Of a stretch of 64,000 bases of DNA, positions 58,801 through 64,000 are shown in pieces. This DNA comes from Sinotaia quadrata. Lineage: Eukaryota > Mollusca > Gastropoda > Architaenioglossa > Viviparidae. The position numbers and the translations under genes were made by a program. Position 1 is the first letter of the stretch; every line of letters starts with the position of its first letter. The DNA lies in NCBI GenBank assembly GCA_028829895.1, contig CM054178.1, forward strand, positions 104,319,558 to 104,383,557, in the 5' to 3' direction. Under the pieces are notes generated by a model. That model ran no database searches. It saw only the letters and a program-made list of their open reading frames with translations, and was not told where the DNA came from.

Positions 58801-60102
58801 GTTATGAACCGAATTTGCTTATCCCGCTAAGCTCTGACTTCTCAACATAAAAAATATTTAAAGAAAATGTTTATTTCACGAGCGAAATTCTGTTTTGTCA
58901 ACTAAAATTAATAACGGCCGACGAATAAGATTCCGGAAGTGTTAGAAAAGGACTCGTATGCTGAAGAGCTCATAGCAGACGACAGAGAAGCAGTTAGAGT
59001 TACGCCGTTAGCTCTATTGAACGCACGGTAAATTTTTCGACCTGTCATAATCGATCGTGAAACAAAAAAATTGAAAATGAAAATGAAAGCGGAAGATTTC
59101 TTTTGGAAGCGGAAGAGCGGGAGATTCGAGGTAAAAGCGGGAGATTCTTCCGCTAAAAGCGGAAGGTAGGCAGGTATGGTAAAGGGGAAACTCTCAGTTT
59201 TCTAATCAGATTAAGCTGTGGTTTTATCTTTTTATAATTTGCATTTGTATTAAAATAATACAGAATAGGTTTGCCCATGACTTCACACGCCTAAATGTCA
59301 GTTTTCAGAATCCAATAATTAATGTAAAAAGATTTTTTTCTTGTTTTATCGCCAGGTAAAAAACAAATACAGCATGCAAAACATGAAAAGATTGATGAAA
59401 GGGAGATTGAAAAGTTGAACGAGACAGGGGAAGGGGAAGAAATAAACAAATAAAGAAAGGGAATGGAATAAGTGATAGATTAAAATAAGTGAAAAGAGAG
59501 AATGTGATAGTGAGAGTGAGAACAAGAGAAAATGATCAAGAGACAGAAAGCAATAAAAGATAGAAAATTATAGAAAGAAAATGTGATTTGATCTCTTTCG
59601 GATAGGAACTGTAAAAATAAGAGAACCACATAGCAAAATGCAACCCACCAAAATCTAATATTTACTACAGCCTAAAATTTAATATCCAGAATGAAATGTG
59701 CAACTTATGAAACATGAAATGTCTGTTTTGCATGAAGGTCACAATAATGTATTAGCCAAGACTTGAGTGCACGTGACCTATTTTTAGGTCAAAATTTGTT
59801 TAGTTTAAAGGGCTATTGGTGAAGTCCCTCATGGGACAGCAAGATATTATATAGCTTATCTTGATTAAAATGCACTAAGATATTACAACAGAAAAGTCTG
59901 ATCAAAATCTGAATAGTACTTTTCTACTGAAGCCCACACAAAACCAGGACCATAACATTTTCACTTTATACATAGACTATTTAATGAAATAAAAAAATTC
60001 TTACCAATTTTATATTCCAAACATCTGACTGCTGATCTAAAGTATTCAATTGCATTTTCATATTGTTTATTCATCTGGCTTGCTAAACCTAACTGATAAT
60101 AT
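22483..60102 (-). CDS. NASP: NASP/Sim3-type histone H3-H4 chaperone, C-terminal nine exons
   Basis: Nine minus-strand exons join in frame into the last 194 residues: 60005-60102, 48909-48947, 45399-45484, 42214-42303, 37202-37258, 35023-35067, 28325-28435 and 22992-23051, plus the 3'UTR. (This lists eight coding exon blocks; the ninth segment counted is the UTR.) In order they encode a TPR helix pair (YYQLGLASQMNKQYENAIEY), a charged helix (EEILPEIRNKIEDAQEELK), the conserved ISHLIRKKRKPDEE block and an acidic/lysine tail. In vertebrate NASP the same order is HYQLGLAY.., LLPEIREKIEDAKE.., ISHLVRKKRKPEEE, with the last being the nuclear localisation region. NASP binds H3-H4 and maintains the soluble nuclear histone pool. 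Earlier TPRs and the start codon lie beyond 64 kb. The introns hold most of the transposons in this window. Confidence 0.92.
22992..23051 (-). CDS. NASP: NASP-like terminal coding exon
   Basis: Acceptor TCTTCTTCCAG precedes 19 codons (DKSDKTVASADNVEPMTTE) and TAA. It joins the previous exon in phase 0. The short acidic/Ser/Thr tail varies among NASP proteins. A TTTATT (AATAAA on this strand) at 22483-22488 is a candidate polyadenylation signal. Confidence 0.85.
   Translation of the reverse strand, partial: DKSDKTVASADNVEPMTTE
24100..25400. repeat. Repeat family R2, two partly overlapping copies
   Basis: GGTTCTGTAAATGAGCTTAT at about 24085 recurs at about 24852. TTGTAATTTATTGTGAATTT at about 24574 recurs at about 25051. 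CTTTCCTTTACTTAGCAAAT at about 24754 recurs at about 25240. The different offsets (about 750 and 480 bp) show that a tandem duplication was followed by rearrangement. A third copy lies at 37600-37831 and continues after the hAT elements at 39986. Confidence 0.8.
26030..26470. repeat. Fragment related to the 2.3-kb element
   Basis: TTTTGAGAAAAACTCATTTA, then TAATAAAGACTGTAAAAC, at 26421-26465 matches 57610-57655 of the minus-oriented 2.3-kb copy. AATTTGGTATAC near 26060 is also shared, but in a different relative orientation, so this is a rearranged or related fragment. Confidence 0.5.
26740..27345 (-). pseudogene. Decayed ORF of unknown mobile origin
   Basis: On the minus strand a frame starting MSLRGKKWSKALKAVEA at 27345 runs with stops and frameshifts to about 26740. 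It contains three spaced copies of a (H/N)PSTSR-like phrase, each followed by a diverged 100-150-bp unit. The GC content is higher than in flanking intron. An AAAATGGCGGG segment near 27650 resembles a promoter/start region. I recognise no family; a decayed transposon ORF is my inference. Confidence 0.4.
28325..28435 (-). CDS. NASP: NASP-like exon, NLS continuation and acidic tail
   Basis: Acceptor CCTTTTTCAG and donor GAG|GTAGAT. The 37 codons begin RKPDEETQEENVDSKKLRQE, matching the vertebrate RKPEEESPRKDDAKKAKQE pattern. Together with the KK of the preceding exon this makes a bipartite nuclear localisation signal. Confidence 0.92.
31676..33946 (+). mobile_element. 2.27-kb inverted-terminus element, copy 1
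   Basis: It is bounded by CATACCTGCCTACC and GGTAGGCAGGTCTG, imperfect 14-bp inverted termini, and flanked by CTACAT on both sides (31670-31675, 33947-33952), a likely target duplication. An inverted near-copy lies at 56885-59178. Inside the left end are a hairpin (CTTCCGCTTTTAGCGGAAG) and repeated ATCTTCCGCTTT; at the right end ATCTTCTGGTTT is repeated three times. A CpG-rich core around 31820-32115 precedes a 64-codon ORF. No transposase is visible, so it is probably non-autonomous. The 6-7-bp target duplication does not settle the superfamily. Confidence 0.85.
32126..32320 (+). CDS. 64-codon ORF in element copy 1
   Basis: ATG-initiated frame beginning MRDSYEIFTLINN and ending ALRFK. It starts just after the CpG-rich AAAATGGCGGCC segment. 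The inverted copy (58536-58730, minus) has the same length and start, with four substitutions (S4N, V24I, K46M, K58E). All four nucleotide differences are nonsynonymous, which is compatible with neutral drift and gives no sign of protein-level constraint. No domain is recognised. It may be a chance ORF or a captured exon. Confidence 0.35.
   Translation: MRDSYEIFTLINNIQLTCKTVYAVFFRNYPSKTSYFDELYCNARKKIGVFNNGRPMFKTALRFK
34260..34985. repeat. Repeat family R1, copy B
   Basis: Same orientation as copy A. Shared blocks include CACAATCATGCGGTTTGCAA, CAGAATCTTCAATGTGCTC and GGATAGGCAAATTTATTCTG at the end. It lacks about 400 bp of copy A. Intact coding is not seen. Confidence 0.78.
35023..35067 (-). 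CDS. NASP: NASP-like 45-nt exon with ISHLIRKK
   Basis: Acceptor ACATTTCAG and donor AAAAAG|GTAACT. It encodes EEKKVVNISHLIRKK. The ISHL(V/I)RKKRKP motif, completed by the next exon, is the most diagnostic NASP sequence in the window. Confidence 0.94.
35958..37180 (+). mobile_element. Decayed mariner-like transposon
   Basis: TA dinucleotides flank termini CAAGGGTTGTTTGAAAAGTT and, on the opposite strand, CAAGGGGTATTTGAAAAGTC. The 1.22-kb length suits Tc1/mariner. Broken + strand frames carry mariner landmarks in order: VMGISNEQASW (helix-turn-helix region, about 36400), a TVKSMETK.. stretch with VMTSVFCDSR (about 36610-36700), FHQDNAYVHI (about 36820) and a PLFV..SSIGL segment (about 36895-36930) where mariner has its Pro-rich pre-catalytic stretch. 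Many stops and frameshifts show it is dead. Confidence 0.9.
37202..37258 (-). CDS. NASP: NASP-like 57-nt exon
   Basis: Acceptor TCTTTTGCAG and donor TCT|GTAAGT. It encodes VTEIGFGSDSKSPSTKDTS, a Gly/Ser-rich linker like the variable region before the ISHL block of NASP. The mariner remnant ends only 20 bp away. Confidence 0.85.
37600..37831. repeat. Repeat family R2, third copy, left part
   Basis: TTCCTTTATTTAGTAAATGG, then AACTAGGTGGTAGTTAAAGT, resembles 24754-24815 and 25235-25310. The copy is interrupted by two hAT insertions at 37840-39977 and resumes with AAAAGGAGACC at 39984. Confidence 0.7.
38474..38763 (+). pseudogene. hAT transposase N-terminal BED zinc finger fragment
   Basis: The frame DEKYFFIERFGQAQCLICLK has a BED finger with C16-x2-C19 and H34-x4-H39 in EFNVRCHWETVH. 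It continues into the usual FHKQTSVHEKVTRASYEVSL helix. Just upstream, KKFKVDMESRTYL in another frame is the transposase N-terminus, shifted by one base. The ORF ends at TGA-like frame loss where a large internal deletion joins the C-terminal part. It resembles the GTF2IRD2/ZBED-related hAT class. Confidence 0.85.
38755..39048 (+). pseudogene. hAT transposase C-terminal dimerisation domain fragment
   Basis: An uninterrupted 97-codon frame carries NELKAKFRTSS, then GSTFCCEQLFSKMKYTKSR and LRLSTSSVKPDIESL, ending HHPSH and TAA. This is the hAT C-terminal dimerisation region. It lies in a different frame from the BED part and overlaps its end, so the deletion junction cannot give a fusion protein. 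Confidence 0.88.
39208..39977 (+). mobile_element. Second hAT element, short deletion derivative
   Basis: Ends CAATGGTGCACAAACT and, on the opposite strand, CAGTAGTGCACAAACT are inverted repeats with two mismatches, flanked by TTCTAAGG on both sides (39200-39207, 39978-39985). Subterminal CGGCCCGC is present at the left and TGGCCCC at the right. The termini differ from the neighbouring hAT, so it is another family. Its 770-bp length makes it non-autonomous. Confidence 0.92.
39431..39807 (+). pseudogene. Remnant hAT transposase in the second element
   Basis: MSANRKRKVDNENRTLQYCF begins at 39431 and is the typical N-terminus of BED-hAT transposases. It stops after about 35 codons. Later pieces in other frames keep KCHYEIKHQDFHNL (second half of a BED finger) and a short C-terminal-like piece. 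The catalytic region is absent. Confidence 0.75.
42214..42303 (-). CDS. NASP: NASP-like exon, charged helix
   Basis: Acceptor ATTTCTCCAG. The 30 codons IEDAQEELKNMDNLKSMAKE.. correspond to KIEDAKESQ in vertebrate NASP. The donor needed for phase 0 is GAG|GTGGTT, a weak splice site. The frame stays open for some residues beyond it, so intron retention or a longer exon variant is conceivable. Confidence 0.88.
43807..43832. repeat. (CA)n microsatellite
   Basis: A perfect AC dinucleotide run, directly readable. Confidence 0.95.
44089..45130 (-). mobile_element. Probable hAT-like remnant with coiled-coil ORF fragment
   Basis: It starts CAGGGTTTCTGCCACAATTT, and shortly inside CAGACTTCTTCCAGAC. 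The other end contains AAGACTTTTTCCAGACTATT, then GATTTTCCAGACCTGCAAGA. Minus-strand sequence 44530-44710 has an open, charged helical stretch (KLESLKNIRKRLKEDIELF) typical of a coiled coil. I infer a deleted hAT-like element by the terminal style. The target duplication is not clear and no transposase core is seen. Confidence 0.45.
45399..45484 (-). CDS. NASP: NASP-like exon, EEILPEIRNK
   Basis: Acceptor ACCTATTTAG and donor AAG|GTAAAG. The 28 whole codons end IKDIEEILPEIRNK, matching the KELLPEIREK segment of NASP. It completes an Asp codon from the preceding exon. Confidence 0.92.
46076..46470. repeat. Repeat family R1, copy C, inverted
   Basis: GGAGTAAATTTGCCTATCCT at about 46105 is the reverse complement of the end of R1 copies A and B. 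ATCTTTGTTGCCAATGTTAA and the later CTCAGG..AGAGCTTGCTGATGAG blocks also correspond. It is truncated relative to copy A. Confidence 0.7.
46730..46970 (+). mobile_element. hAT terminus fragment
   Basis: CAGTAGGGGTGGGCAAACTA, then CGGCC, is a typical end of the BED-hAT class, similar to the termini at 37840. The motif GTCAAACTGTTAGC(A/G)CAGT occurs twice about 108 bp apart inside. No matching opposite end was found in the following 2 kb, so the element is truncated or diverged. Confidence 0.65.
48909..48947 (-). CDS. NASP: NASP-like 39-nt exon
   Basis: Acceptor ATTTTACAG and donor AGAG|GTAAGC. It encodes KLRKIVEEKPER and bridges the TPR exon and the PEIR exon; split codons on both sides (Glu, Asp) close correctly. 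Confidence 0.85.
51774..53124. mobile_element. TTAA-flanked inverted-repeat element
   Basis: TGTGACCTGTCACCACAAAA, then AGATACTTAAGTCG, at about 51805 recurs inverted at about 53107: a 34-bp near-perfect inverted repeat. Outward on both sides a diverged (A)ATGGGACC / (A)TTGGGTC stretch leads to TTAA (51774-51777, 53121-53124). TTAA targets are used by piggyBac and Kolobok superfamilies. It contains a 61-codon acidic + strand frame at 52349-52534 near CAT-box/promoter-like GC-richer sequence. No transposase is recognised. Confidence 0.7.
52349..52534 (+). CDS. Small acidic ORF in the TTAA-flanked element
   Basis: 61 codons, rich in Glu, Asp, Ser and Lys: an ESIQIKDLISDYF stretch, then SSESDTDSELRDRTTKKTKQ. 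Acidic N-termini followed by a Lys patch are common in piggyBac-type transposases, but nothing diagnostic is present. It could equally be a first-exon remnant or chance. Confidence 0.3.
   Translation: MLNSCKESNILEKESIQIKDLISDYFANEDVADGFSSESDTDSELRDRTTKKTKQTTADDN
54043..55880 (+). pseudogene. piggyBac transposase pseudogene
   Basis: Broken frames in the correct order reproduce a PGBD3-like piggyBac transposase. They are an acidic N-terminus (ELNDEDSDEEDGGIIVENLSG at 54063-54125), SALHIDDLEEVLFNSF (about 54370), PGELFEMFFDDGIINDI (54670), the GSGYSPVPRRQM segment (54815), a first catalytic-type block DESMLTYYGRHGIKQII (55045), GGSVIIDLIFELQ then FHLMFDNLFTSLKLL (55170-55270, second Asp block), and C-terminal pieces to about 55880 (GVHDRCFQAF). 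At least ten stops and frameshifts make it inactive. The terminal repeats of this element were not found with confidence. Confidence 0.88.
56885..59178 (-). mobile_element. 2.29-kb inverted-terminus element, copy 2
   Basis: Opposite-strand counterpart of 31676-33946 along the whole length. Ends CAGACCTGCCTACC and GGTAGGCAGGTATG are flanked by GTAAAGG on both sides (56878-56884, 59179-59185). The different flanks show an independent insertion rather than a segmental inversion. Within the compared 195-bp ORF the copies differ at 4 sites (about 2%), so both inserted fairly recently. Local indels exist, such as extra TATAT near 58480 and a 3-bp loss near 58998. Confidence 0.88.
58536..58730 (-). 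CDS. 64-codon ORF in element copy 2
   Basis: Same frame, start and stop as the copy 1 ORF: MRDNYEIFTLINN.. to ALRFK. The GG|GTAGGCC sequence inside could act as a splice donor. No domain is recognised and there is no evidence of selection between the copies. Confidence 0.35.
   Translation of the reverse strand: MRDNYEIFTLINNIQLTCKTVYAIFFRNYPSKTSYFDELYCNARKMIGVFNNGRPMFETALRFK
60005..60102 (-). CDS. NASP: NASP-like exon, last TPR
   Basis: Acceptor CCTTGATATAG and donor ATTG|GTAAGA. The 32 codons include YYQLGLASQMNKQYENAIEY, with the TPR pattern of a YxLG helix A and an A-x-x-x-F/Y helix B. This is the furthest 5' NASP exon I can find; about 3.9 kb upstream shows no further NASP coding. Confidence 0.92.
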
Positions 60103-61624
60103 CTATATCAAGGTCAAGGATTAAATGTGAGATAAAGATCATGAGCACAATACACTGTCAAAATAATTTTGTTTTAACAAATAAAAAAATAAAATACCAA
60201 AAATTATTGTTACAAAACGCATTCATACATTAATTAATTTCAAATAATTAGATATTTTCCTTGTATTACAATGAAAAACAATGTAAGGAGACATGAAAAT
60301 AAAGATGATATAAACTATAAAATGATACAATACAGATTTCTTTTGTAATGATACATTAATAAATCCCAACAGAACAAATAATTTGCAACAAACTTGTTTA
60401 AAAAAATAAAATAAACATTTCTAATTTAAAAAGGAAAGAAGGCTTTAGATAAACACAATCTGTCTCTGACATATTTTGCTGTTTATGTGCAGTATTGTAC
60501 TACAGAAAAGGTTCCTTGGAAGTGCCACAATTCTGCACCTTTTAATTATTTTTTTTTTTTAAATAGATACCATTAAGCAATCCTCTAAAATTAAACATCA
60601 GATGTAAAAGTGTTTTCCAGAAATAATGCAAAAGCAATACTTGAAAACAAAATATTGGCCTAAGTAGTTAGAGGTTACACATTTTAAAATTAAATATATT
60701 TTAAGTTGATTATAAGTTAATTCATTAGTAAAAAATGTCGTACACACATCATAATGAATAGATTAATTAGACTGGTTAATCATTTCGGCATTGTGAATGG
60801 TTCAAGACTTAAGTAAATTCTGTTTGCTAATAATTTAATCATATCGATTTTCAATAATTTTCAGGCAACAATCAATAAGTCAGATCAAATGGGGAAAAAC
60901 AAGTATAAACTATAAGCTACTCCTAATATGATATCTAATTTTGATTGAGTTAGTTAAATATTTGTCAACTGGTATAGTGCTGAAAAATATTTTTTGTGGA
61001 GCACAAGGAATGTATGAAAGTGCAGAAATAGGTCTACAAATGATGTTTTCAATTTATAAAACATCAGTTTTTCAAATTTAGTAAAAGTATTAGACTAAGG
61101 ATGAATAAAGCTTATACAGCACTATTTATTTTTTCCACACTGTTAAACTTGCTCTCATACTTTTTTTAAAAAGTTTAAAAATGTATCTGTATTTTAAAAT
61201 TAATATCTTCCAAAGTAATGATTGTTTTTCCAATCAAAAAAAAAATTATCTATAATTTAAATCAGGAATCTATACCTTGTAAACATTATTTTTTAAAATG
61301 GCTGACGCTACCTCCTTATAAAGAGTTACAGATTAAATATTTAAACCAGGCATTTAGGTCAAATGATTTCATCCGGTTTTTTTCAACATAAAAATATGGC
61401 CTACATAAGGTACTCCAAATACAATAAAATCAGGACCTCAAACAATTTATCACTATCCCTTAGACTAGGTAGCAGTACACACAAAAAAAAAATAATAAAA
61501 TCAAGCATTCAGTTTTATTATTTTCATTTAAAACTTTGTAAAACATGAAAAATAAAAAAACTGTGAAGCTATCTTAAATTGTTCCAGAGATATGCTGTTT
61601 TTAAGTTTTAAAAAATGTCGGCAG
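60103..61624. other. AT-rich intron of the NASP-like gene
   Basis: Upstream of the last visible NASP exon on the minus strand. I see only homopolymer runs and chance ORFs. Confidence 0.55.
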
Positions 61625-62150
61625 TGAAAAAAATGGTTATTAGTAGGTAGCGGCACAGTCACCCGCCAGCCGCTATACTTTTGTAAAAGTGTACATTTTC
61701 GTTACTTTTCATTCACTGATTTCTCAACAACCAAAGCATTGTTTAATTCAAACAAACATTCAAAATCAAGCTTAATGTTTCTATTTTCTTATGATTGTAA
61801 ATTTGTATGTCTTGTTTGTATGTGGAAACTACGCTGATTGAATAAAGTTGACTAATTTTTCACCCGTGTCAAGTTTTGTCCTGCCTATTTACGTGACTTA
61901 ACAGAATGAGCGTTTTGATATATTTTGTTTCTTACCTTGGTGGAAATCCCACAAACATACTACACACATAGATTTGGTATCAAAATGAAGATAATTAAAT
62001 GCTGCGTCGATTCGGTATTTCACGGTGTGGTTTTTTCCTGTATACGCTTTAAAAATTAGTTTTAAAGCAAACTTCGGCAAGAAATCTGCAATTTTTGTCG
62101 TTAAAAAATGGTCAATAGTACACAATTACTAGGCTTGAATGAAAGGTCTT
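61625..62150. repeat. Inverted repeat arm, left
   Basis: It pairs with 63110-63628 over most of its length. Matching blocks include TTAGTAGGTAGCGGCACAGT, TTTTCATTCACTGATTTCTC and ACTAGGCTTGAAT. On the minus strand a 75-codon frame at 61898-62125 (DHFLTTKIADFLPKFALKL..) is broken by stops in the other arm (DHFLMKKIADYLPTFV). Confidence 0.82.
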
Positions 62151-62559
62151 TCCATGAGATATGAGGCTAATGTATTCAGGATCTGTGGTACACTCGCAAT
62201 CCAATCAAATGTAGCGAACTAAATACGATCGGTCTTACAAGAATGACTTCCAACATGGCTTGTAACGAGTGCGCTTCAAATTTAATACTGCATTATTGCT
62301 TTAGACAATTACTTTAGTTGCTATTCTTTAAAGGGGTTATAGTTTTATTAAGTAGTTTAGTATGATTAGCAGTTTTTCTATAAAAATTAGTGGGTCTGTC
62401 ACATGCTTGCGACGTCGAATCGGGAGCGAACAATCATGTCGCATTCAACATGAAATACTAAGTTTTATGAAGATAAGACAGATGAATTACAAACTTGGAA
62501 ATGTTAATATTTCATTTTAATTTTATAGGTATTGGATGTCACTTGGTTCATTCATAAAT

Positions 62560-62960
62560 CGATGTTGAATTAGGTCACTATAAAAATCAAGGGACTCTTA
62601 TCAGTATATATATATATTGCAAAGACGCTACTTTCACTTCATTTGTTCTAACATCGATGTTTCATAGTTTGACTTCTCTGTTTAAATAATTAAGCCTACT
62701 TAAAATCTCAACAGTTTAAATATAGTGCAAAAATAGTTTATTTCAGAAAAAGTTATGAAAGCTGAAATTATTTTAATTATAAGGAAGATTAGGCCTATCA
62801 GTATTTACATGTTGCAAAGATGCTACTTTCACTTCTAACCTTGACCCTCCAAGTTTTACTTGTCTGTTTAAATAATTAGGCCTATTTAACATCAAAATAT
62901 AGTTGTTGTTTTTTTAAAGTAAGAAAGCTGAAATTATATTAATTGTACAAGCACTGGCTT
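62560..62960. repeat. Tandem duplication between the inverted arms
   Basis: The block GCAAAGACGCTACTTTCACTTC, trimmed here to its first part GCAAAGA(C/T)GCTACTTTCA, occurs at about 62620 and 62815. TGTTTAAATAATTA(A/G)GCCTA and GAAAGCTGAAATTAT follow in both copies. The period is about 195 bp. Confidence 0.75.
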
Positions 62961-63109
62961 AGTTAAAGTTCAACTTTAGTGTATGTACAGTAGTATAACT
63001 AGCTGAATCCACATAGATCTTTTTTATTTTTTACAATTTTTTTTCTAATTACCCCTTGAAGTTGTACAGTGTTTTCTCTTTATTACACATTAAACTGCAC
63101 AAAATAAAG

Positions 63110-63628
63110 TGCAAAAGATTTTTATTCAAGCCTAGTAATGGTGTACTGTGACCATTTTTTAATGAAGAAAATAGCAGATTACTTGCCAACTTTTGTTTAA
63201 AATTCATTTGTAAAATGTGTACAGAATAAACTAAGCCAAACTTCATATCATTGGATGCAGCATTTAATTATCTTTATTTTGATACCAAAAATATGTGTGT
63301 AATGTGTTTGTGTGTGGCACACATTGGCACAAGCCAAGGTAAAAAGTACTATATGCCAAAACATATTCTGTCTTGTAAATCTGCTGGATAAAACAGGACA
63401 TAGGTGAATAATTATCAACTTTATTCAATCCATGTACTTTCCACATACAAGCAAGATATACAAATTTACAGCCATAAGAAATAGAAACATTAAACTTGAT
63501 TCTGAATGTTTGTTTGAATTAAAGAATGCTTTGGATGTTGAGAAATCAGTGAATGAAAAGTAATGAAAATTTGCACTTTTATACATTGGTTATTGCTGAT
63601 TTAATACTGTGCTGCTACCTACTAATGA
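63110..63628. repeat. Inverted repeat arm, right
   Basis: Reverse complement counterpart of 61625-62150, with ATTCAAGCCTAGTAATGGTG at its inner end and ACTGTGCTGCTACCTACTAA at its outer end. The arms differ by many substitutions and small indels, so the structure is old. A foldback or long-TIR DNA element of about 2 kb (61625-63628) is the simplest reading. Confidence 0.82.
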
Positions 63629-64000
63629 ATATCTTAACATTTTTATCATTAACTTTTCTAAGTGAAACATGACAATAACTAATTTTGTTTGGTATAGAGC
63701 AAACAAAGAGATCAGAACTCAAGCTTTTGACATGATATGAAAAAGTGTTTACTATTTTGTGTAATTGCGCAATTTTTGAATGCATTTTTAATGAGCAAAG
63801 TAACATTTATCACACTGCAAAATTTCATGAATACATCAATATGTGTAGTTTCTGCATACTTTTCATTTGAGTTGATGTTAATCTTAAGTGCACTGAGGAA
63901 AATCTTTAATTTCAGCTGAGGAAAGACACAATAGGTAAGACATTTTTCAAGAAGTAAAAAATGCTTTTGATAAATCTGAACTCAATTTGGCAAATTATGT

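Larger units (their letters stand above)
48948..60004 (-). other. 11-kb NASP-like intron, transposon-rich
   Basis: It holds the TTAA-flanked element, the piggyBac pseudogene and the 2.3-kb element copy 2. Between them (48948-51773, 55900-56880, 59186-60004) I see AT-rich sequence with chance ORFs only. The 132-133-codon frames at 55874-56585 overlap each other in different frames and look non-coding. Confidence 0.6.

Noticed and set aside
62240..62275. Possible NASP start codon (ATGGCTTGTAACGAG on the + strand near 62255)
   Set aside because: It is on the wrong strand for the NASP-like gene and leads into no open exon.

Overview
The window is AT-rich animal nuclear DNA with spliced genes, long introns, many microsatellites and minisatellites, and decayed DNA transposons. 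No prokaryotic gene organisation, rRNA, tRNA or CRISPR array is visible. A NASP-like histone chaperone, BED-type hAT, mariner and piggyBac relatives, and frequent ACATGTA-type simple sequence fit an invertebrate. A mollusc is my guess, but the sequence does not prove it.

Layout. Two host genes converge. On the + strand (963-16254, 3'UTR to about 16.7 kb) lie the last five exons of an unidentified gene. They encode a 244-residue C-terminal segment: a Ser/Thr/Gln-rich linker, a strongly basic KR block and a tail ending in FWVDY. After about 6 kb of repeat-bearing intergenic DNA, the minus-strand gene ends at 22992. Its nine exons run up to 60102 and encode the C-terminal 194 residues of a NASP/Sim3-type H3-H4 chaperone: the last TPR, a charged helix and an ISHLIRKKRKP-type nuclear localisation block. 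Its 5' exons lie beyond 64 kb. All splice phases in both chains close exactly.

Mobile DNA fills the NASP introns. It includes a decayed mariner (35958-37180). Two different hAT elements stand back to back (37840-39199 and 39208-39977) and share one 8-bp target repeat present three times. A hAT end lies at 46730, and a probable hAT remnant at 44089-45130. A TTAA-flanked inverted-repeat element (51774-53124) is followed by a piggyBac transposase pseudogene (54043-55880). A pair of about 2.3-kb elements in opposite orientation (31676-33946 and 56885-59178) have matching termini and their own target duplications. Another inverted pair of about 520-bp arms lies at 61625-63628. A three-copy interspersed repeat (about 20.1, 34.3 and 46.1 kb) and a second repeat family (24.1-25.4 and 37.6-40.0 kb) complete the picture.

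The most novel-looking item is the 2.3-kb inverted pair. It has 14-bp termini, a subterminal hairpin, same-strand subterminal repeat clusters at both ends, a CpG-rich core and a shared 64-codon ORF. Its superfamily is not recognisable from what I can see. Most short ORFs elsewhere look like chance ORFs in AT-rich DNA and are left out.
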